A stretch of 64,000 nt of DNA from Lachnospiraceae bacterium (GCA_017484135.1 JAFUTQ010000059.1:62001-126000), one strand, 5' to 3'. Shown: positions 30,225 through 38,538, counted from the first letter of the stretch. Translations and numbers: made by a program. The notes: generated by a model from the letters alone, not told the origin.

Positions 30225-30279
30225 TTAAGAGTTTTTTAAGATTTGATTTAAGGGTTTTTTTAAGATTTCCTGCTACGAT
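30225..30279 (+). promoter_or_regulatory. Four TTAAG direct repeats and a -10-like box upstream of the ABC operon
   Basis: TTAAG occurs at 30225, 30236, 30248 and 30260, spacing 11, 12 and 12 bases, i.e. one helical turn each. TACGAT at 30274-30279 could be a -10 element; no good -35 is present at the right distance, which fits activation by a bound OmpR-type regulator. The regulator encoded just upstream is the obvious candidate. Inference only. Confidence 0.5.
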
Positions 30280-30319
30280 GGAGTTATGAACGAAAATCAG
30301 TGTACAGGAGGTTGCAGCT

Positions 30320-31237
30320 ATGCGTGAAGCTGTTCTGCAGACGACAAAGCTCTGCAAGCGATACAAAAATTTTGCAGCACTTGACCATGTGGATCTGACA
30401 GTTTACCGGGGAGACATTTACGGACTGATCGGAAGAAACGGCGCAGGCAAGACCACGATCATGAAGATTGCCACCGGTCTGGCATCTCCGTCGGAGGGCA
30501 CCTATGCGCTGTTTGGCAAAACGGGCGCTGAGGCGGACAAACAGAAAACCCGGATCGGGTGTCTGATCGAAAATCCGGCATTTTTCGGCAATCTGACCGC
30601 CTATGAGAATCTGCGCTACTACTGCTATCAGAAGGGAATTACAGATTTAAAGCAGATTGATGAGGCGCTGGATCTGGTACAGCTTACCGATGTAAAGAAC
30701 AAAAAATTCCGCAAATTTTCTCTGGGAATGAAGCAGCGGCTGGGCATTGCGTTTGCGATGCTGGACAACCCGGATCTCGTGATTTTGGACGAGCCCATCA
30801 ACGGGCTGGATCCCATCGGAATCAACGAGCTGCGCAGCACCTTTCTCCGGCTCAATCAGGAACGGGGCATCACGCTGATCATTTCCAGCCATATTCTGAC
30901 CGAGCTGTATGCGGTGGCAAACCGTTTTCTCTTTATTGACAAGGGAAGGGTTCTGGCAGAGATTACCAAGGAGGAGCTGGATCTTGCATGCAGCCGCTGT
31001 CTGGTGATCAAGACAGACAATACCAGACAGACTGCCACCGTACTTGAAGACCAGCTTCATATCACAGACTACAAGGTCATCGACAGCGGAGAAATCCGCG
31101 TTTACGAGGAAACCGTAAAGCCGGATGAATTGAATAAGGTGCTAATTCAAAACGGCGTAAATATATCCGGCATCTTTGAATCCGGCGTATCACTGGAAGA
31201 CTATTTCAAGCAGTTGATTGAGGAGGAAGCCCAATGA
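30320..31237 (+). CDS. ABC transporter ATP-binding protein (peptide/bacitracin-type exporter)
   Basis: 305 residues with P-loop GLIGRNGAGKTT (about 36-47), signature 'FSLGMKQRLGIA' (about 134-145), Walker B 'DLVILDEPINGLDP' and the H-loop 'SSHILTE'. The ~70-residue C-terminal extension is typical of the BcrA-like subfamily in antimicrobial-peptide resistance. It pairs with the permease gene that follows. The last codons (E-E-A-Q-stop) are encoded by repeat C, whose mini-ORF starts in the overlap ATGA. RBS: CAGGAGG before the ATG. Confidence 0.93.
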   Translation: MREAVLQTTKLCKRYKNFAALDHVDLTVYRGDIYGLIGRNGAGKTTIMKIATGLASPSEGTYALFGKTGAEADKQKTRIGCLIENPAFFGNLTAYENLRYYCYQKGITDLKQIDEALDLVQLTDVKNKKFRKFSLGMKQRLGIAFAMLDNPDLVILDEPINGLDPIGINELRSTFLRLNQERGITLIISSHILTELYAVANRFLFIDKGRVLAEITKEELDLACSRCLVIKTDNTRQTATVLEDQLHITDYKVIDSGEIRVYEETVKPDELNKVLIQNGVNISGIFESGVSLEDYFKQLIEEEAQ

Positions 31238-31335
31238 GCGTAGCTCATTTTAGGATGGCTTCCGACGACCTGGCAGGTGGCGCGAAGCGACGCGTGCCGT
31301 TTCATAATTTATTTAGGAGGAAACCTAATGATTAA
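31227..31335 (+). repeat. Repeat family C, copy 1 with coupled mini-ORF
   Basis: Starts with AGGAGGAAGCCCAATGAGCG at the end of the ABC ATPase gene. The ATG at 31234 overlaps the stop TGA and opens a 33-codon frame beginning M-S-V-A-H-F-R-M-A-S-D-D, ending at 31335 across the permease start. A second RBS (AGGAGGAAACCT) at the end of the unit serves the permease. Differs from the other plus-strand copies by a few bases near its end, which lengthens the mini-ORF. Confidence 0.85.
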
Positions 31336-32092
31336 TATGATAAAAGCGGATCTTTACCGCATGTTAAAAAGCAAAGGAATGTGGTTTTTCTGGGGTGCTC
31401 TCATACTGACCTATCTTGTAACACTTGTGTATAAGCAGGCCGGCGGCATTAACCTCGGAGGACCGTCTCTGGATTCTTCTGCGTATAAAATGGATATCCA
31501 GATGGTTGCCCATAATTTTACCTATTACTATCTGTTCATTATCCCTGCATTCTGCATCATTACCGCTGATTTTTCGGCAAAAACCATCAAGAACACGATT
31601 ACCTCGGCCATCAGCAGAAAGCAGTATTTCATTACAAAATTTTCGTTTACCGAGCTGTTTCATGTTGCGGTCTTTCTTTTGGGCAACCTTTTGTTTTATC
31701 TGGTGAATCGGCTGGTAAACGGAACGGACTATGCTTCGTCCTTTTCGACGTTTTTTCAGCCAGTCCTGCTGCAGCTTCCGCTCATCATCGGCTTTACTGC
31801 TTTATTTATCCTGCTTGCCTTTGTCCTAAACAAGGCTTCTTTATTCAACTCGATTACCATCATCGCGCCGCTGCTGTACGCAACGATCTCTCTGGTGCTC
31901 TACGGGATTGAAGGGACGAAGGACTTCGCCGAGAAAATTCTGCTCAAATACGAGCTCAACTACATGCTCCAGCTGCTTGCCACGGACTGCACCGCAAAAT
32001 ACAGAAATACCTGCCTGCTGGTCGGTGCCGGGCTCACGATTCTCTCGTTTTTGTTGGGCTACCTCTGGTTCACCCGCCATGAACTGGATTAG
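31328..32092 (+). CDS. ABC transporter permease (BcrB/ABC-2-like)
   Basis: 254 residues from the ATG at 31328, preceded by TTAGGAGGAAACC; upstream in-frame codons belong to repeat C. Six hydrophobic segments are visible (about 20-40, 70-92, 110-135, 150-172, 180-203, 228-248), the layout of ABC-2-type permeases that go with BcrA-like ATPases. It probably exports or shields against a membrane-active compound. It is flanked on both sides by repeat C units, so its translation start depends on a repeat-borne RBS. Confidence 0.87.
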   Translation: MINMIKADLYRMLKSKGMWFFWGALILTYLVTLVYKQAGGINLGGPSLDSSAYKMDIQMVAHNFTYYYLFIIPAFCIITADFSAKTIKNTITSAISRKQYFITKFSFTELFHVAVFLLGNLLFYLVNRLVNGTDYASSFSTFFQPVLLQLPLIIGFTALFILLAFVLNKASLFNSITIIAPLLYATISLVLYGIEGTKDFAEKILLKYELNYMLQLLATDCTAKYRNTCLLVGAGLTILSFLLGYLWFTRHELD

Positions 32093-32105
32093 AGGAGGAA
32101 GCCCA

Positions 32106-32186
32106 ATGAGCGTAGCTCATTTTAGGATGACTTCCGACGACCTGGCAGGTGACGCGCAGCGGCGCGTGCCGTTACATCTTATTTAG
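32106..32186 (+). CDS. Mini-ORF of repeat C (26 codons), unknown
   Basis: Encodes a hydrophilic peptide of the pattern MSxAHFRxASDDxAGDAxRR then V-P. It has a strong RBS at normal spacing, and its stop overlaps the RBS of the next unit. I do not recognise it. Whether the peptide matters or the frame only carries ribosomes across the junction is unknown. The same pattern recurs at 31234, 32198, 37871 and 37964. Confidence 0.4.
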   Translation: MSVAHFRMTSDDLAGDAQRRVPLHLI

Positions 32187-32197
32187 GAGGAAGCCCA

Positions 32198-32278
32198 ATG
32201 AGCGTAGCTCATTTTAGGATGGCTTCCGACGACCTGGCAGGTGACGCGCAGCGGCGCGTGCCGTTACATCTTATTTAG
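32198..32278 (+). CDS. Mini-ORF of repeat C (26 codons), second tandem copy
   Basis: One residue different from the mini-ORF at 32106. It ends 11 bases before the histidine-kinase ATG, so ribosomes finishing here could reinitiate on the kinase. Coding status unproven. Confidence 0.4.
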   Translation: MSVAHFRMASDDLAGDAQRRVPLHLI

Positions 32279-32289
32279 GAGGAAACCCA

Positions 32290-33171
32290 ATGACACTGCT
32301 GATTGTGATTCTTTCCATGCTTGTCGGCGTACCGCTGCTGCTCCTTTTTCTGCATCGCTATGAAACCCGGAATCTCGCAAGACAGCTGCGCATGCTGCGG
32401 GAACTGGATACCAACCAGCAGCTTCATTCCCTGCACGGCACGGCGGACGTACTGATTAACGAAATCAACCTTCTGCTGAAGGAGCTGCACAAGCAGCAGG
32501 CAAACTATCAGCAGAAGGTTCATGCATTGGAGCAGATGCTGACCAATCTTTCTCATGATCTGCGCACACCGCTTACCTCTGCCATGGGATATGTCAGCAT
32601 TTTACGAAGTTGTGAGCTCTCCCGGGAAGAAATTGAACGGGAGCTTACCATCGTGGAGAATCGCCTTTCCCATCTCGAAGAACTGATCAATTCTTTTTTT
32701 GAATTTTCCAAGGTGATATCCTCCGAGAAAAAACCGGAGATGACCGAATTGAATCTGATTGCCATTCTGGAGGAATCGATCGTACATTATTATGATGATT
32801 TTACCAGTCAGGGCAGACAGATTGCGCTCCGCTGCAATGCGCAGCGGCTAACGCTTCTTTCCAACCGGGAAATGCTTTTGCGCATCTTTGACAATCTGAT
32901 CGGCAATGCCTGGAAGCACAGCAGCGGGGATCTCACCGTGACGGTAGAGCTTTCCGATGGTCTTGCCCTGCATTTTCAAAACAATGCCGCACAGCCGATT
33001 GATACTGCACATATCTTTGATGAATTTTACACCACGGATATCTCACGTACGAAAGGGAATACGGGGCTGGGACTGGCCATCGCCAGACAGTTTACGGAAC
33101 TGCTTGGCGGGCAGATCTCTGCCACACAGGACAATGAGGTGCTGTGCCTGACGATTCGGTGGGATTTGTAA
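32290..33171 (+). CDS. Sensor histidine kinase of the ABC-exporter operon
   Basis: 293 residues: one N-terminal membrane segment (about 3-20), a short linker, HisKA with 'LSHDLRTPLTSAMGY' (about 88-102), and HATPase with 'NLIGNAWKHS' and 'GNTGLGLAIARQ'. It has almost no extracellular part, so it probably senses within the membrane or through the ABC permease, as BceS-like and lantibiotic-type kinases do. It is separated from its likely partner regulator (29388) by the ABC genes. Its RBS is supplied by the third repeat C unit. The converging HD-GYP gene ends 8 bases beyond its stop. Confidence 0.9.
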   Translation: MTLLIVILSMLVGVPLLLLFLHRYETRNLARQLRMLRELDTNQQLHSLHGTADVLINEINLLLKELHKQQANYQQKVHALEQMLTNLSHDLRTPLTSAMGYVSILRSCELSREEIERELTIVENRLSHLEELINSFFEFSKVISSEKKPEMTELNLIAILEESIVHYYDDFTSQGRQIALRCNAQRLTLLSNREMLLRIFDNLIGNAWKHSSGDLTVTVELSDGLALHFQNNAAQPIDTAHIFDEFYTTDISRTKGNTGLGLAIARQFTELLGGQISATQDNEVLCLTIRWDL

Positions 33172-33179
33172 CCAAAGTT

Positions 33180-34292
33180 TTACTCAATCAAAATACTCGC
33201 ACACTTCAGATCGTTTGCCAGATCATACACAGTTCCACTCTCCATGCCCACAACCACCGGACGCAGCACCGAGCCCTTATTATTTTTTACGACTTTTGCC
33301 GTCTCGCCGTTGCTGAGCTGAACCGTTGAATCCACCGGATAGAGGATCACGCTCGCAAGGAAGCTTTTCATGGAATTAATATCCAGTTCTTCGGTCATCG
33401 ACATGATCATCTCGATGGCCGTCCGCTGCGACAGGCCTTTTTTATAGGGGCGCTCTGTCACCAACGCATCATACACATCGACCACAGACAAAATCTTTGC
33501 ATAAGGTAAAATCTTCTCCGAAGTTACCCCCATCGGATAGCCTTTTCCGTTCATCTTCTCATGGTGCTGCAGCACCGCGAAGGAAATCATATCCGTTACA
33601 TCCTTTTTTTCATTCAGAATCTGATATCCGAACATAGAATGTTGTTTCATGATTTCAAATTCCTCCGGCTCCAGACGTGCCGGTTTATTCAAAATTTCCA
33701 GCGGAACCTTTGATTTTCCGATGTCGTGCAACAGACCGGAAATTCCGATATTGTATACATCACTCTGAGACATTCCCATATTTTTTGCGACAATCATCGA
33801 CATCGTTGCCACATCGACGCTGTGCTTAAAGGTATACTCGTCACTGGTTTTTAGCGTTGCGATATCCACCGCAACCGCTTCATTGTCGGTAATGGCTTTC
33901 AGCAGATTTTTCGTTATGTGATTCGAGGTGGAGACAAATTCCGCCGACTCCGTATTGTTATACAAAAACTGCATTCCCTGGGACACACGCTTTTTTACAC
34001 TCTCTGACAGCTGCACCTTTGCAGGATCCGGCTCCCGGTTTTTGGCAATATTATTTTTGGCGATTGCGGAAAGCTTTTCGGCTTCCTTGTCTCCGGCATT
34101 CGCGGTCTCATCCTCTTCGCCTTCGGAAACATACACGCCGCTGATGCCCAGTTCCTTCAGGCCATTGATCAGATATTCATCTAAAATGGTTCCTTTTTTG
34201 ATCAGCACGCGATCGATTCGATCCTGAACCGACTGATCGATCCGCATTCCCTTACGCAATTGTTTCGTCTGCACATAATATCGTTTGATCAC
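33180..34292 (-). CDS. HD-GYP cyclic-di-GMP phosphodiesterase-like protein
   Basis: 370 residues from a GTG at 34292 with AGGGGTG upstream; an in-frame TTG at 34331 is less likely. The N-terminal ~130 residues begin with a DUF3391-like segment ('TKQLRKGMRIDQSV') and a linker. The HD-GYP core has 'LLHDIGKSKVP' and 'LQHHEKMNGKGYP', both intact, so hydrolysis of c-di-GMP is expected. No receiver or membrane segment is present, so control must come from the N-terminal domain. With the EAL protein at 25325, this is the second c-di-GMP-degrading protein in the window. Confidence 0.9.
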   Translation of the reverse strand: MIKRYYVQTKQLRKGMRIDQSVQDRIDRVLIKKGTILDEYLINGLKELGISGVYVSEGEEDETANAGDKEAEKLSAIAKNNIAKNREPDPAKVQLSESVKKRVSQGMQFLYNNTESAEFVSTSNHITKNLLKAITDNEAVAVDIATLKTSDEYTFKHSVDVATMSMIVAKNMGMSQSDVYNIGISGLLHDIGKSKVPLEILNKPARLEPEEFEIMKQHSMFGYQILNEKKDVTDMISFAVLQHHEKMNGKGYPMGVTSEKILPYAKILSVVDVYDALVTERPYKKGLSQRTAIEMIMSMTEELDINSMKSFLASVILYPVDSTVQLSNGETAKVVKNNKGSVLRPVVVGMESGTVYDLANDLKCASILIE

Positions 34293-34426
34293 GTTTTCAC
34301 CCCTATTCCCGGTTTTCCCGAAATCAAGCAAAACAAGGGTTTGTCGCCCTTTGAATCATAATTTTATTGTACCATATTCGCTGTGTCTTTTCTATGTTTT
34401 TCTGAATAATATAAATAAAAAAACCA

Positions 34427-34455
34427 TTGACAATCAGTTTTTAAATGAGTATAAT
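34427..34455 (+). promoter_or_regulatory. Consensus promoter of tRNA-Leu(AAG)
   Basis: TTGACA at 34427-34432, a 17-base spacer and TATAAT at 34450-34455: a perfect sigma-A promoter, 35 bases before the tRNA. Confidence 0.92.
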
Positions 34456-34490
34456 ATATACTGTTCGTGTGAAACAAATCAACCGAATAT

Positions 34491-34574
34491 GCGGAAGTGT
34501 CGGAATTGGCAGACGAGCAAGACTAAGGATCTTGTGGCAGCAATGTCGTGTGGGTTCAAGTCCCATCTTCCGCA
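34491..34574 (+). tRNA. tRNA-Leu, anticodon AAG
   Basis: Acceptor GCGGAAG/CTTCCGC, discriminator A, anticodon stem CAAGA/TCTTG around CTAAGGA, anticodon AAG (reads CUU, and with inosine CUC/CUA). Long variable arm and T-loop GGTTCAAGTCC. No encoded CCA. 84 nt. A34 would need deamination to inosine. Confidence 0.94.
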
Positions 34575-34579
34575 TGACG

Positions 34580-34608
34580 AAAAGCCACATTTTTATGGGG
34601 CTTTTTGC
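34580..34608 (+). terminator. Terminator after tRNA-Leu(AAG)
   Basis: AAAAGCC and GGGGCTTTTT form a short stem with a T-run inside its 3' arm. Confidence 0.65.
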
Positions 34609-34630
34609 TTTCCTTCATTCCGACAAAATC

Positions 34631-35629
34631 TTATGCATTTTTTCCGCAGCAGAATTTGTATTTTTTTCCGCTGCCGCAGGGGCAGGGATCGTTTCTGCCG
34701 ATCTTGCTGCCGCTTCTCGTATAGGAGCCCTTGCCGCCATATATGATCTTCGGCTTGTGGGATGTCTTTTCATTTTCTTCATAGGACTGCTGCATTGCCT
34801 TGCGCAGCTGCTCGATCGAGGTGCCCTCCGCCGCATAATCCAGCAGCTGCTCCAAAATGTGATCTGCGGTCTGCTCTGCATTCTCCTTCAGTCCATCCAC
34901 CAGCTCCCTCATCAGCTCATAGCTGTGCGGATAGGTTTCCGCAATATAAGAAAACAGCTCCGGATTTTCCGGATAATACCGACATACATACCACTCGTTG
35001 GTCAACGCCTCAATCATCATATTCTTTTTGACAGATTCCAGCTTTTCATCCTGCATCGTGTATGCCCTGCGATAGGCAGTCTGCAGATAGCCCTTCATGA
35101 GGGAATTGATCCTTCCGTCCTCATAATAGGAAAAGGACTCCATGGATACATAGGCGGACGCAAGAGTCTGCTTGTATTTTTCTTCCGTCAGATAGCCTTT
35201 TTCATCGATGTGGCGCACAAACTGTCCAAAAAGCGGGCGATACCATTGGTTGTCCATGAGCTCACACAACCGAATCATGGTCTCAACCAGATATTCCTGC
35301 ATCAATTCATTCATCGGAACGCTGTCCAAAAATGCATAATACTGCTCTACGTCCTTCTGATAATTCTGATTCTCGTTCTCAATATCGGCACGCAGCAGCT
35401 TGGGAAACAGACGCGCCACCAGAATCTTGACTTCCTCCGTCTCGCTGCCGGAATTTTGCTCTAAGAGCTTCCGTCCCAGTGCCACTGCCTTGTCAAATTC
35501 CTCGGTACCCTCGTATTCGAAAGCCTCCACTGCCATCGCCTTTAAATCTTCCGGTATCCGATCCAGCTGATCGCTCAGACGCTTTTGGGTATAATCTTTA
35601 TTCATTTCCTGGATGTCTATGTTGCTCAT
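34631..35629 (-). CDS. SEC-C motif protein
   Basis: 332 residues, mostly acidic and helical with a repeat-like feel (TPR-like is possible), ending in the SEC-C zinc motif '[19 protein letters not shown]' that also ends SecA. SEC-C binds zinc and helps SecA contact SecB or ribosomes; in stand-alone proteins the role is not known. A promoter with TTGACT and TAAAAT at 17 bp spacing (35668-35696) lies upstream. It is a single-gene unit between tRNA-Leu and the beta-propeller gene. Confidence 0.85.
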   Translation of the reverse strand: MSNIDIQEMNKDYTQKRLSDQLDRIPEDLKAMAVEAFEYEGTEEFDKAVALGRKLLEQNSGSETEEVKILVARLFPKLLRADIENENQNYQKDVEQYYAFLDSVPMNELMQEYLVETMIRLCELMDNQWYRPLFGQFVRHIDEKGYLTEEKYKQTLASAYVSMESFSYYEDGRINSLMKGYLQTAYRRAYTMQDEKLESVKKNMMIEALTNEWYVCRYYPENPELFSYIAETYPHSYELMRELVDGLKENAEQTADHILEQLLDYAAEGTSIEQLRKAMQQSYEENEKTSHKPKIIYGGKGSYTRSGSKIGRNDPCPCGSGKKYKFCCGKNA

Positions 35630-35667
35630 CGCTATGTCACTCCTATCTCATGCCGATTTCCACAAAA

Positions 35668-35696
35668 ATTTTAGCAAGTGTCAATCGGAAAGTCAA
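35668..35696 (-). promoter_or_regulatory. Candidate promoter of the SEC-C gene
   Basis: Reading leftwards, TTGACT (35691-35696), 17 bases, TAAAAT (35668-35673). The -35 box abuts a long hairpin (35697-35756). Confidence 0.6.
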
Positions 35697-35756
35697 TATA
35701 GAATCATGCTCTGTTTCTTACATGCAAGCATGACAAAACAGAACATGATTCTATAT
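35697..35756. repeat. Long hairpin between the beta-propeller and SEC-C genes
   Basis: A 21-base arm (35697-35716 region) pairs with 35736-35756 with one mismatch that is G-U on the minus strand; the loop holds a smaller CATGC/GCATG hairpin. It probably ends transcription of the beta-propeller gene, although no T-run follows. Its nested build recalls families A and B. Confidence 0.6.
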
Positions 35757-35776
35757 CAACTGTGAATAGCAACGAA

Positions 35777-37777
35777 TTATTCCATCAAAAAGCAGCGCAG
35801 TTCTTCTCCGTCCACCACATAGATTTTGTCTCCGACATAAAGGCTGCGGCAGGTATTTCCGCCTGACAAGACATGGAATGCCCCCTCCTCTAAGGTTTCA
35901 TCAATGATTTTTTTGAATGCACCGTCCTCATAAGAAAATACCGTATAATAATTGGTTGCCCCTCCGCTGTAATCGCACATTTCCAGTCCGATGATATTTT
36001 TTTCCGACGAGATCAATACACTCTTGTAATCAAACAGTGCCGGACTGTCATCCATATCCTTTATGACGCATTTCCCTTCCTCATACACATTGGCCGGATC
36101 GCTGATGTTGTACATAGAGAGCTTGATCCCAAGCCGTCTTCCATCGTCGGGATCCGTCTCGCAGCCGATTCCGAGCAAATGGTCGGAATCCCACACATGC
36201 AGATAATCGGAAAAGCCCGTCACATCCAGCTGCCCGATCAGCTTCGGATTGGCAGGATCGGACAGATCCGCGGTAAACAGCGGATCTGTGTTATGATAAG
36301 TGACAAAATATCCGATGTCTCCGATAAAACGTGCTGCATAGATCTCCTCCCCCTTTGCAATGCCTGTAAGCGAACCCATCGGTTCCATATCCTTGTCTAA
36401 GATGTAAAGTGCATTGACCGATTCTGTCTGAGACTCATCGGTGGTAAGCACCCGCAGATAGCCGTCCTGCTCGTGAATGGCAAAGGTATCATAAACAGCT
36501 CCCGGAAGGGTATGTGCATTTACCCCCACAATTTTTCCGTCCTTTAAGGTGAACTTGGCGATATCCGTAAACGTATCGTCCCGGTAATACGGGCTGTACA
36601 GATAAGCCGCCTCTTTTCCGACATAAATTTCAGAGCCATCATCGACGAGCAGCTTGGAATCAATGCTCTGCTCCGGCATCCGGATATCCACAGAGGAGAT
36701 CACCATAGCCGTATTTCCCTCCTCTGCCAGATAAATGTTATGATAAGGCACCGGATTTCCCTGCACACAGGGCAGAATCCCCAAAAATTTTTCCTCATCA
36801 TAAGTAGTTTCCTCCGGAAACAGTTCCCCCTTCCGGGTAAACAGATACAGGATATCGCCGATCATGCGGGAGGTCACATAACCACCCTCCTGTTCGTATA
36901 CCCCCAGTTCCTTTGGATGGAGGGGATCGCTGAGATCAATGGTCACTGCCTTCGTGACGGTCCTGCTGTCCACCTGATAGATATCCTCCCCGTCGTCCAT
37001 CAGTCGGCTCTGCCGCCGCTCTGCCAGCAATACCATCCTGCCGTCCGCCGCATATACCTCTCTGAGACTGTCCGAAGCCTGCAGTGACGGCGCTTCATAT
37101 TCTGCCGCCTCCTCCATCGTCTCCCCGCTGATATCCGTAATGAGCAGCCGGATATTCTGACCAGTGGTGTTGATGCGGTAGATAAAATGTCCATCTGTTT
37201 TGATGATATCTCCCTCGTCGACCCCCTCCGTCTGCAGGTTGGTGGTGGAATAGTCAGCTGCACCTGTATTCAGTTCTTCTACATATGATTCAAACGATGC
37301 GGCATCGGCGCTCTCCTCCACTTCCCAATATCCATCCTTTTGTCCCCAGCCCCAGTTTTTCTGCGTGTAATAGCGTGTGTAATACTCGGACACCAGCTCA
37401 TATACTTCCTCGTAGGATTCCGCCTGTCGGTATGTTTCTCCGATGGACGCAACCGCATAGCTGTCAATGCTCTCCGTCTGATGTTTCTCGTCTTTTCCCT
37501 CTGCCTCTGCCATACCGGACACCGCTTCCGCGCTGCTCTGCTCGGAATCGGCGCTTCCTGTCGGTACCAGACGGGAAGCGGCAAACGCAATGCCCCCGCA
37601 CAAAACAACTGCAATTGCTGCCGCCAGACTGTGGCGCCATCTTGCTATTTTCCGAATCGGTGCAGTTTTGGTCCCTTCCTTCAGCCGTCGTCTCATCTGC
37701 TCCGGCTTGATTTCATCGGGGATCTCTATGTGCTCTGCAGCTGCTTTGAGCTGCTCTAACATTTCCTGCTCGTTCAT
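35777..37777 (-). CDS. Membrane-anchored beta-propeller protein, likely partner of the ECF-type sigma factor
   Basis: 666 residues from the ATG at 37777 (RBS AGGAGG from repeat C); upstream in-frame codons are repeat C. A cytosolic N-terminal ~45 residues, one membrane segment (about 48-67), a low-complexity linker, then a large extracellular part with propeller-like blades, starting near 'TEGVDEGDIIKTDGHFIYRI'. This matches the family of secreted proteins with C-terminal beta-propeller domains that lie next to sigma factor genes in Clostridia. The cytosolic end could act as an anti-sigma domain with the propeller sensing the outside; that is inference from position. Two repeat C units separate it from the sigma gene. 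Confidence 0.82.
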   Translation of the reverse strand: MNEQEMLEQLKAAAEHIEIPDEIKPEQMRRRLKEGTKTAPIRKIARWRHSLAAAIAVVLCGGIAFAASRLVPTGSADSEQSSAEAVSGMAEAEGKDEKHQTESIDSYAVASIGETYRQAESYEEVYELVSEYYTRYYTQKNWGWGQKDGYWEVEESADAASFESYVEELNTGAADYSTTNLQTEGVDEGDIIKTDGHFIYRINTTGQNIRLLITDISGETMEEAAEYEAPSLQASDSLREVYAADGRMVLLAERRQSRLMDDGEDIYQVDSRTVTKAVTIDLSDPLHPKELGVYEQEGGYVTSRMIGDILYLFTRKGELFPEETTYDEEKFLGILPCVQGNPVPYHNIYLAEEGNTAMVISSVDIRMPEQSIDSKLLVDDGSEIYVGKEAAYLYSPYYRDDTFTDIAKFTLKDGKIVGVNAHTLPGAVYDTFAIHEQDGYLRVLTTDESQTESVNALYILDKDMEPMGSLTGIAKGEEIYAARFIGDIGYFVTYHNTDPLFTADLSDPANPKLIGQLDVTGFSDYLHVWDSDHLLGIGCETDPDDGRRLGIKLSMYNISDPANVYEEGKCVIKDMDDSPALFDYKSVLISSEKNIIGLEMCDYSGGATNYYTVFSYEDGAFKKIIDETLEEGAFHVLSGGNTCRSLYVGDKIYVVDGEELRCFLME

Positions 37778-37782
37778 TTTGG

Positions 37783-37976
37783 GCTTCCTCCTTTTTAATA
37801 TGAATCGGCACGCGCCGCTTCGCGTCACCTGCCATGTCGTCGGAAGCCGTCCTAAAATGAGCTTCGCTCATTGGGCTTCCTCCTTTTTAATTATGAATCG
37901 GCACGCGCCGCTTCGCGTCACCTGCCATGTCGTCGGAAGCCGTCCTAAAATGAGCTTCGCTCATTGGGCTTCCTCC
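37783..37976 (-). repeat. Repeat family C, copies 4 and 5 in tandem (minus strand)
   Basis: Two ~93-bp units between the sigma factor gene and the beta-propeller gene, same polarity as those genes. Mini-ORFs start at 37964 (25 codons, ATG overlapping the sigma stop) and 37871 (runs into the beta-propeller gene in another frame). The pattern is M-S-E-A-H-F-R-T-A-S-D-D-M. As in copy 1, the upstream protein ends in E-E-A-Q encoded by the repeat. Confidence 0.9.
37887..37964 (-). CDS. Mini-ORF of repeat C (25 codons) after the sigma factor gene
   Basis: Starts in the ATGA overlap with the sigma gene stop and ends at TAA just before the next AGGAGG. Same peptide pattern as at 32106 with V to E at position 3 and M to T at position 8. 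Coding status unproven. Confidence 0.4.
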   Translation of the reverse strand: MSEAHFRTASDDMAGDAKRRVPIHN

Positions 37977-38500
37977 TTCCAATACTGCTCTATCATCTTT
38001 TTTAGTGCACGGCTTTCTTTCGACCTCACAGTGTTCTCATTCATGCGAAGTTTTTTCGCAATTTCCCTGCTTGTATATCCGGAGAATAAGTGCATGGCAA
38101 GGATCATCCGTTCCTCTTTTGGCAGCTCAAAAAAGAGCTGCCGGATTGCGGCATACTCCGCTTCTTTTCCGGTGTCTGTATGCCCTTCCCCCTGATAGGT
38201 CTCCTGAAGCTTTTGCGTCAGTTCCTGCGGTCTTTTTGCATACTCTCTCATCCTGTGCTTACACTTATTGATCAGAATGGCAAATATCCAGCTTCGGAAT
38301 GCCTCTTCCCTGCGCAGTCCTCTGATAGATGCAAACGCGTCTGCTACGGCATCGCTCACTGCGTCCTGCGCATCCTGTGGATGCCCCAGCACATACAAGG
38401 CATAGCGATACATATCTTCATATACCTCTTCATACAATTCGGCAAATGCATCCACATCCCCCTGCTTTGCCTTGTGCACAATTTCGTCTTCTCTCTCCAT
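37961..38500 (-). CDS. ECF-type RNA polymerase sigma factor
   Basis: 179 residues from the ATG at 38500, with AGAGGTG upstream. Region 2 ('AFAELYEEVYEDMYRYALYV', 'AQDAVSDAVADAFASI', 'FRSWIFAILINKCKH') and region 4 ('PKEERMILAMHLFSGYTSRE', 'MNENTVRSKESRALKKMIEQ') are clear, and no region 1 or 3 is present. It most likely transcribes an envelope-stress regulon under control of the beta-propeller membrane protein downstream. A partial family B repeat lies 40-95 bases upstream of the start. Confidence 0.9.
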   Translation of the reverse strand: MEREDEIVHKAKQGDVDAFAELYEEVYEDMYRYALYVLGHPQDAQDAVSDAVADAFASIRGLRREEAFRSWIFAILINKCKHRMREYAKRPQELTQKLQETYQGEGHTDTGKEAEYAAIRQLFFELPKEERMILAMHLFSGYTSREIAKKLRMNENTVRSKESRALKKMIEQYWKEEAQ

Positions 38501-38538
38501 GAATTCACCTCTTATGTATACGTATACTGTTTCATGTC

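Larger units (their letters stand above)
32093..32289 (+). repeat. Repeat family C, copies 2 and 3 in tandem
   Basis: Two ~92-bp units head to tail. Each has an RBS (AGGAGGAAGCCC), an ATG (32106 and 32198) and a 26-codon frame ending at TAG (32186 and 32278); the TAG lies inside the next AGGAGG. The two encoded peptides differ at one residue (T or A at position 9). The final RBS serves the histidine kinase at 32290. The DNA also folds: GAGC-GTA-GCTC and a GGCA..CGCG/CGCGTGCC stem. Confidence 0.9.

Noticed and set aside
31277..31327. N-terminal extension of the ABC permease (and 37778-37828 for the beta-propeller protein)
   Set aside because: The extra codons are repeat C read in another frame; strong RBS sites sit before the inner ATGs.
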